In this document: positions 61,275-64,000 of the stretch, piece after piece | Numbering within the stretch: the stretch's first letter is position 1 | Layout: each line of letters begins with the position of its first letter | Origin: an uncultured Pelagibacteraceae bacterium | GTDB taxonomy: Bacteria > Pseudomonadota > Alphaproteobacteria > Pelagibacterales > Pelagibacteraceae | Assembly: GCA_902598015.1 (NCBI GenBank) | Contig: CACJZT010000003.1 | Location: 1 to 64,000, forward strand | DNA: 64,000 nt | Direction: 5' to 3' | Program-made: the position numbers and the translations under genes | Notes under the pieces: model-generated | What the model saw: the letters and a program-made list of their open reading frames with translations, nothing else | Database searches by the model: none | Told to the model about the DNA's origin: nothing

Positions 61275-61875
61275 GAAACAATCTTGTTAATTTTTTATCA
61301 ATATCTATGTTAAAAGAAAATGATCTTCTTTCACCATCAGATTTAAATGGATATGCAGTATGCATTAAATTATTTGGGAATAAGATAAGATCACCAACTC
61401 TTGGTTTATGATTAAATATAGAATTATTTAAAAAAGATTTAGAACCATAAATAAAATCAATTGTTCCGTTAGTTTTAATTTTTTTATGTCCCTTTGTTAA
61501 ATTGTTTGGAATTTTTAAATAACCAACTCCAGAAACATTGCCATCATGAAAATGTACAGGGTTATAATCATTTTTAAATTGTCTTACGACCCATAAATTC
61601 TTAATTTTAATCTTTTTTGACTTCTTATTAAGATTTTTTTTTAAATATTGATTTACACTTTTAAAAATAAAACTTTTTAAATTTTTTTTAATAAATTTAT
61701 TTTTTAATTCAATTTCTTGCTCAACTTGACCTACTAACTTTTTTGAGTAGTCATTTGATTTCAATTTTTTTTTATCTTTGATAATACTTTCAACTTCATC
61801 ATTAATTTTTTTTACCAAATTTAATGGAATTTTAACAACAGCAATTTTTGGTCCAAACGGACTTAAAACTTTCAT
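61267..61875 (-). CDS. 2-oxoglutarate/Fe(II) oxygenase-like protein
   Basis: Read from ATG at 61873-61875 (MKVLSPFGPKIAVVKIP), giving 202 residues; a longer start at 61953 would run into hisI and is rejected. The C-terminal half has the jelly-roll marks VHFHDGNVSGVGYL (H-x-D), PRVGDLILFPNNLMHTAYPF (second His) and GERRSFSFNIDI (Arg for 2-oxoglutarate). The N-terminal half is a lysine-rich helical region. It resembles the TIGR02466-like putative 2OG-Fe(II) family. The substrate is unknown. Confidence 0.72.
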   Translation of the reverse strand: MKVLSPFGPKIAVVKIPLNLVKKINDEVESIIKDKKKLKSNDYSKKLVGQVEQEIELKNKFIKKNLKSFIFKSVNQYLKKNLNKKSKKIKIKNLWVVRQFKNDYNPVHFHDGNVSGVGYLKIPNNLTKGHKKIKTNGTIDFIYGSKSFLNNSIFNHKPRVGDLILFPNNLMHTAYPFKSDGERRSFSFNIDIDKKLTRLFHG

Positions 61876-61882
61876 TAATTTT

Positions 61883-62371
61883 TTATATTTTTGTTGGATT
61901 AGGTTGTCCTTTATAAACAACCTCTGGATCAAATTTTTTTTCTTCTTCTTCAAATTTCATTTCGATTTGTCTTGCATTATCAATTTTACCCAAAGGAACA
62001 GATCTGTAAAAACAGGATCTGTACCCAACGTGGCAACTAGAACCTTCGCCAATATCTACAGTCATCCACACTGCATCTTGATCATCATCAATTCGAATCT
62101 CTTTTACTTTTTGAACAAACCCACTTGTTTTTCCTTTATGCCAAATTGATTGCCTTGATCTGCTCCAGTAATGTGCTTCTTTGGTTTCAATAGTTAACTT
62201 GAAGGCTTCGACATTCATATACCCATGCATTAATATTTCTTTTGTTTTTGAGCATGTTGTAATGACTGGAATCAATCCATCATTGTCGAATTTAGGAGAT
62301 AAAAGCTTGCCTTCTTCTATTTCTGCTACATTTTCTCTTTTTTTAAACATATATGTGGAATTATCTAACAT
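61883..62371 (-). CDS. hisI: phosphoribosyl-AMP cyclohydrolase
   Basis: A 162-residue HisI: LIPVITTCSKTKEILMHGYMNVEAF, EAHYWSRSRQSIWHKGKTSG and the zinc site GEGSSCHVGYRSCFYR. It opens the purine ring of PR-AMP in histidine synthesis. It is longer than usual (about 110-130) with about 20 residues extra at each end. It is the first gene of the minus-strand trio with the 2OG-like and DUF2237 genes, and is divergent from folE by 57 bp. It sits far from other his genes in this window. Confidence 0.92.
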   Translation of the reverse strand: MLDNSTYMFKKRENVAEIEEGKLLSPKFDNDGLIPVITTCSKTKEILMHGYMNVEAFKLTIETKEAHYWSRSRQSIWHKGKTSGFVQKVKEIRIDDDQDAVWMTVDIGEGSSCHVGYRSCFYRSVPLGKIDNARQIEMKFEEEEKKFDPEVVYKGQPNPTKI

Positions 62372-62428
62372 AATAATAAATATAATAAATATTTTAAAAT
62401 TAAGGTTTTATATATATAAAAGCACGTC

Positions 62429-63031
62429 ATGAAATTAGTAAAAAACGAAAACGAAAAAAAAATTAACGAAGTAACAGACAAGGAAGCTGAAGAAGCTTTC
62501 GTTAAAATTCTTAAGTGGTTAGGTGAAGATCCTACCAGAGAAGGTTTATTGGAAACTCCAAAAAGAGTAACAAAAGCATTTAAAGAATATTTCAAAGGCT
62601 ACAAAGAAGATCCTAAAGCAGTTTTAGATAAAACATTTGGTGATGTTGAAGGCTATAGCGATATGGTTGTTCAAAAAAATATTTCAGTTCAAAGTCATTG
62701 CGAACATCACATGGCACCAATTATAGGAATTGCTCATGTAGCATACATTCCAAATCAAAGAGTTGTAGGTTTAAGTAAAATAGCAAGAGTAGTAGAAGTA
62801 TTTTCTAAAAGATTACAAACACAAGAAAGATTAACTGTTCAGATCGCTAATACTTTAATGGAGTCGTTGGATGCAAAAGGAGTTGCGGTAACAATAGATT
62901 CAACTCATCAGTGTATGACTATGAGAGGTATAAAAAAAGAGCAAGCTACCACAGTTACAAATTTTTATCTTGGACAGTTTAAAGACGATTTAAGTTATCA
63001 AAATAGATATTTGCGATTTATTGCAAAATAA
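62429..63031 (+). CDS. folE: GTP cyclohydrolase I
   Basis: A 200-residue FolE: LKWLGEDPTREGLLETPKRVTKAF, QSHCEHHMAPIIGIAHVAYIP (zinc Cys and His), VVGLSKIARVVEVFSKRLQTQERLT and STHQCMTMRGI (second zinc Cys) are diagnostic (quoted in parts). It makes dihydroneopterin triphosphate, the first step of folate synthesis, suiting a chromosome rich in THF enzymes. A lysine/glutamate-rich 20-residue N-terminal extension precedes the domain. Confidence 0.95.
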   Translation: MKLVKNENEKKINEVTDKEAEEAFVKILKWLGEDPTREGLLETPKRVTKAFKEYFKGYKEDPKAVLDKTFGDVEGYSDMVVQKNISVQSHCEHHMAPIIGIAHVAYIPNQRVVGLSKIARVVEVFSKRLQTQERLTVQIANTLMESLDAKGVAVTIDSTHQCMTMRGIKKEQATTVTNFYLGQFKDDLSYQNRYLRFIAK

Positions 63032-63046
63032 TATTTACTGATAAAC

Positions 63047-64000
63047 ATGGCGGACTCATTTAAAGCAGTTGTAATAAACAATCAGAACGAAAATTTTACA
63101 AGAGAAGTCAAAGAACTAAGTTTAGATCATTTTAAAGATGGTGAGGTGCTAGTTAAGATAGATTATTCTGATCTTAATTGGAAAGATGCAATGATACTAA
63201 AAGATGGTGGTAAATTAGTTAAAGAGTTTCCAAGAATACCTGGTATTGATTTTTCTGGAACTGTTGCACAAGGTGATGGTGAAGAATTTAAAGAAGGAGA
63301 CAGAGTTATATTAACAGGTTGTAGAGCAGGAGAACTTTTTGATGGTGGATATTCTCAATACGCAAAAGTTAAAAAAGATCATATTACAAAAACACCTGAG
63401 GGAATGACAAATAAACAAGCTATGATTTTAGGAACTGCTGGTCTTACAGGTTTGTTATGTGCCTTTGCAGTTAAAGCAAGAGAGGAACTATTGATGCAAT
63501 CAAAAGTAAATGATGTATTGGTAACAGGTTCTACAGGTGGAGTTGGTATGGTAGCAGTAATGGTTCTTGCAAAGATGGGAATTAATGTAACAGCTATAAC
63601 TGGTAAACCAGATAAAGCAGATTACTTAAAAGAACTTGGTGCAAAAAACGTTATAGATCGTAAAGAATTTGAGGGTGAAGCAAGATTAATAGATAAAGGA
63701 ACATGGGATGGAGTTGTAGATACCGTCGGTGGCAACATTTTATCTAATGCAATAGCTCAAACTAAACCAAAAGGAATTGTTGCTATATGTGGAAATGCTA
63801 GTGGCAATAAATTAAATACATCAGTAATTCCATTTATATTAAGAGCAGTCAAATTATGGGGAGTAGACTCGGTTAATATCAGTAAAAAAAGAAAAGAGTT
63901 TGTATGGGGAGAATTCCCTGCTTTGCTAGATTTTGATATTTTAGAAAAATCAGTAAATACTATTGGATTAGACGAATTATTACATATCTATCCTGATATA
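63047..64000 (+). CDS. acuI: AcuI/YhdH-family NADPH:quinone oxidoreductase-like (acryloyl-CoA reductase type), partial
   Basis: Reads from ATG at 63047-63049 to the window edge without a stop (318 codons; the family has about 325-330). MADSFKAVVINNQNENF, DLNWKDAMILKDGGKLV, PRIPGIDFSGTV, TAGLTGLLCAFAVK-like, VLVTGSTGGVGMVAVMVLAKMG (NADPH loop) and VDTVGGNILSNAI follow YhdH/AcuI (quoted in parts). In marine alphaproteobacteria AcuI reduces acryloyl-CoA formed from DMSP-derived acrylate. The ATG lies 15 bp after folE. The general quinone reductase function is the alternative. Confidence 0.8.
   Translation, partial: MADSFKAVVINNQNENFTREVKELSLDHFKDGEVLVKIDYSDLNWKDAMILKDGGKLVKEFPRIPGIDFSGTVAQGDGEEFKEGDRVILTGCRAGELFDGGYSQYAKVKKDHITKTPEGMTNKQAMILGTAGLTGLLCAFAVKAREELLMQSKVNDVLVTGSTGGVGMVAVMVLAKMGINVTAITGKPDKADYLKELGAKNVIDRKEFEGEARLIDKGTWDGVVDTVGGNILSNAIAQTKPKGIVAICGNASGNKLNTSVIPFILRAVKLWGVDSVNISKKRKEFVWGEFPALLDFDILEKSVNTIGLDELLHIYPDI

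Noticed and set aside
61876-61953. Earlier start for the 2OG-oxygenase-like protein
   Set aside because: The lysine-rich extension overlaps the end of hisI by about 70 bp; the ATG at 61873-61875 leaves a clean 7-bp gap.

Overview
The window reads as a piece of a streamlined, strongly AT-rich marine alphaproteobacterial chromosome of the SAR11 / Pelagibacterales type. This is an inference from base composition, very short intergenic gaps, many stop/start overlaps (TAATG, ATGA), Lys/Asn/Ile-rich proteins and, above all, gene content. Almost every locus handles methylated nitrogen or sulfur compounds, C1 units on tetrahydrofolate (THF), or compatible solutes. I see no rRNA, tRNA, CRISPR, insertion sequence, phage gene or attachment site, and no stretch above 300 bases without a gene.

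Layout. (1) 1-9363, minus strand: partial gamma-glutamylmethylamide synthetase (gmaS), two small membrane proteins, an ammonium transporter, a small unknown protein, a three-subunit glutamate-synthase-like complex (MgsABC/GlxBCD type), a second glutamine-synthetase-like ligase and a DAO-type flavin oxidase. (2) 9453-12142: a small winged-helix protein and Tdm, the DUF1989-GcvT TMAO demethylase; divergent from it at 12284-17492 lies a TMAO/betaine ABC transporter (TmoX-TmoW-TmoV type) interrupted by a MORN protein and a membrane protein. (3) 17499-24740: a GpsA-like dehydrogenase, a carbohydrate ABC transporter with two unusual permeases and a GH63-like hydrolase, probably for a glycosylglycerate or glycosylglycerol. 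(4) 24750-29776: trimethylamine monooxygenase (tmm), Fe-alcohol dehydrogenase, a class I glutamine amidotransferase and formate-THF ligase (fhs). (5) 29898-34995: complete soxBDAG-type four-subunit oxidase (sarcosine oxidase or N-methylglutamate dehydrogenase). (6) 34999-39744: BT1-like transporter, unknown protein, GNAT, SRAP, purK, purE. (7) 39849-43246: dipeptidase, unknown protein, DUF3726 protein and a zinc-ribbon miniprotein in a coupled row. (8) 43243-46010, minus: Yip1 protein, 35-residue membrane peptide, DmdA-like THF demethylase and short MetF-like reductase. (9) 46115-54343, plus: EgtB/EgtD ergothioneine synthesis, methyltransferase, Rieske oxygenase, kinase/nucleotidyltransferase pair, enoyl-CoA hydratase, MtoX-like methanethiol oxidase, ferredoxin and two CoA-binding proteins. 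(10) 55121-60899: dimethylglycine/sarcosine dehydrogenase (frame broken at a slippery A-run), EtfB, EtfA and ETF:quinone oxidoreductase. (11) 60900-64000: DUF2237, 2OG-Fe oxygenase-like, HisI, FolE and a partial AcuI-like reductase.

How it fits together (inference from family knowledge): trimethylamine is oxidised by Tmm to TMAO; TMAO also enters through TmoXWV; Tdm splits TMAO to dimethylamine and formaldehyde; methylamine is captured by GmaS, moved to N-methylglutamate by MgsABC and oxidised by the soxBDAG/mgd enzyme to glutamate and methylene-THF. Betaine-derived dimethylglycine and sarcosine pass through the GcvT-type dehydrogenase, with electrons going via ETF and ETF-QO to quinone. The DmdA-like and MetF-like pair would feed other methyl groups into the same THF pool, which Fhs turns into formate and ATP. 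FolE and a possible folate transporter would supply the cofactor.

Most interesting points: a dnaX-type A AAA AAG heptamer exactly in phase at the break in the dehydrogenase gene; the Rieske/kinase/nucleotidyltransferase/MtoX operon of unknown substrate; the dipeptidase-DUF3726-zinc ribbon module; and the sugar permease with a DUF11-like periplasmic insert next to a GH63-like hydrolase. All calls come from reading the sequence and remembered family motifs; no database search was possible.
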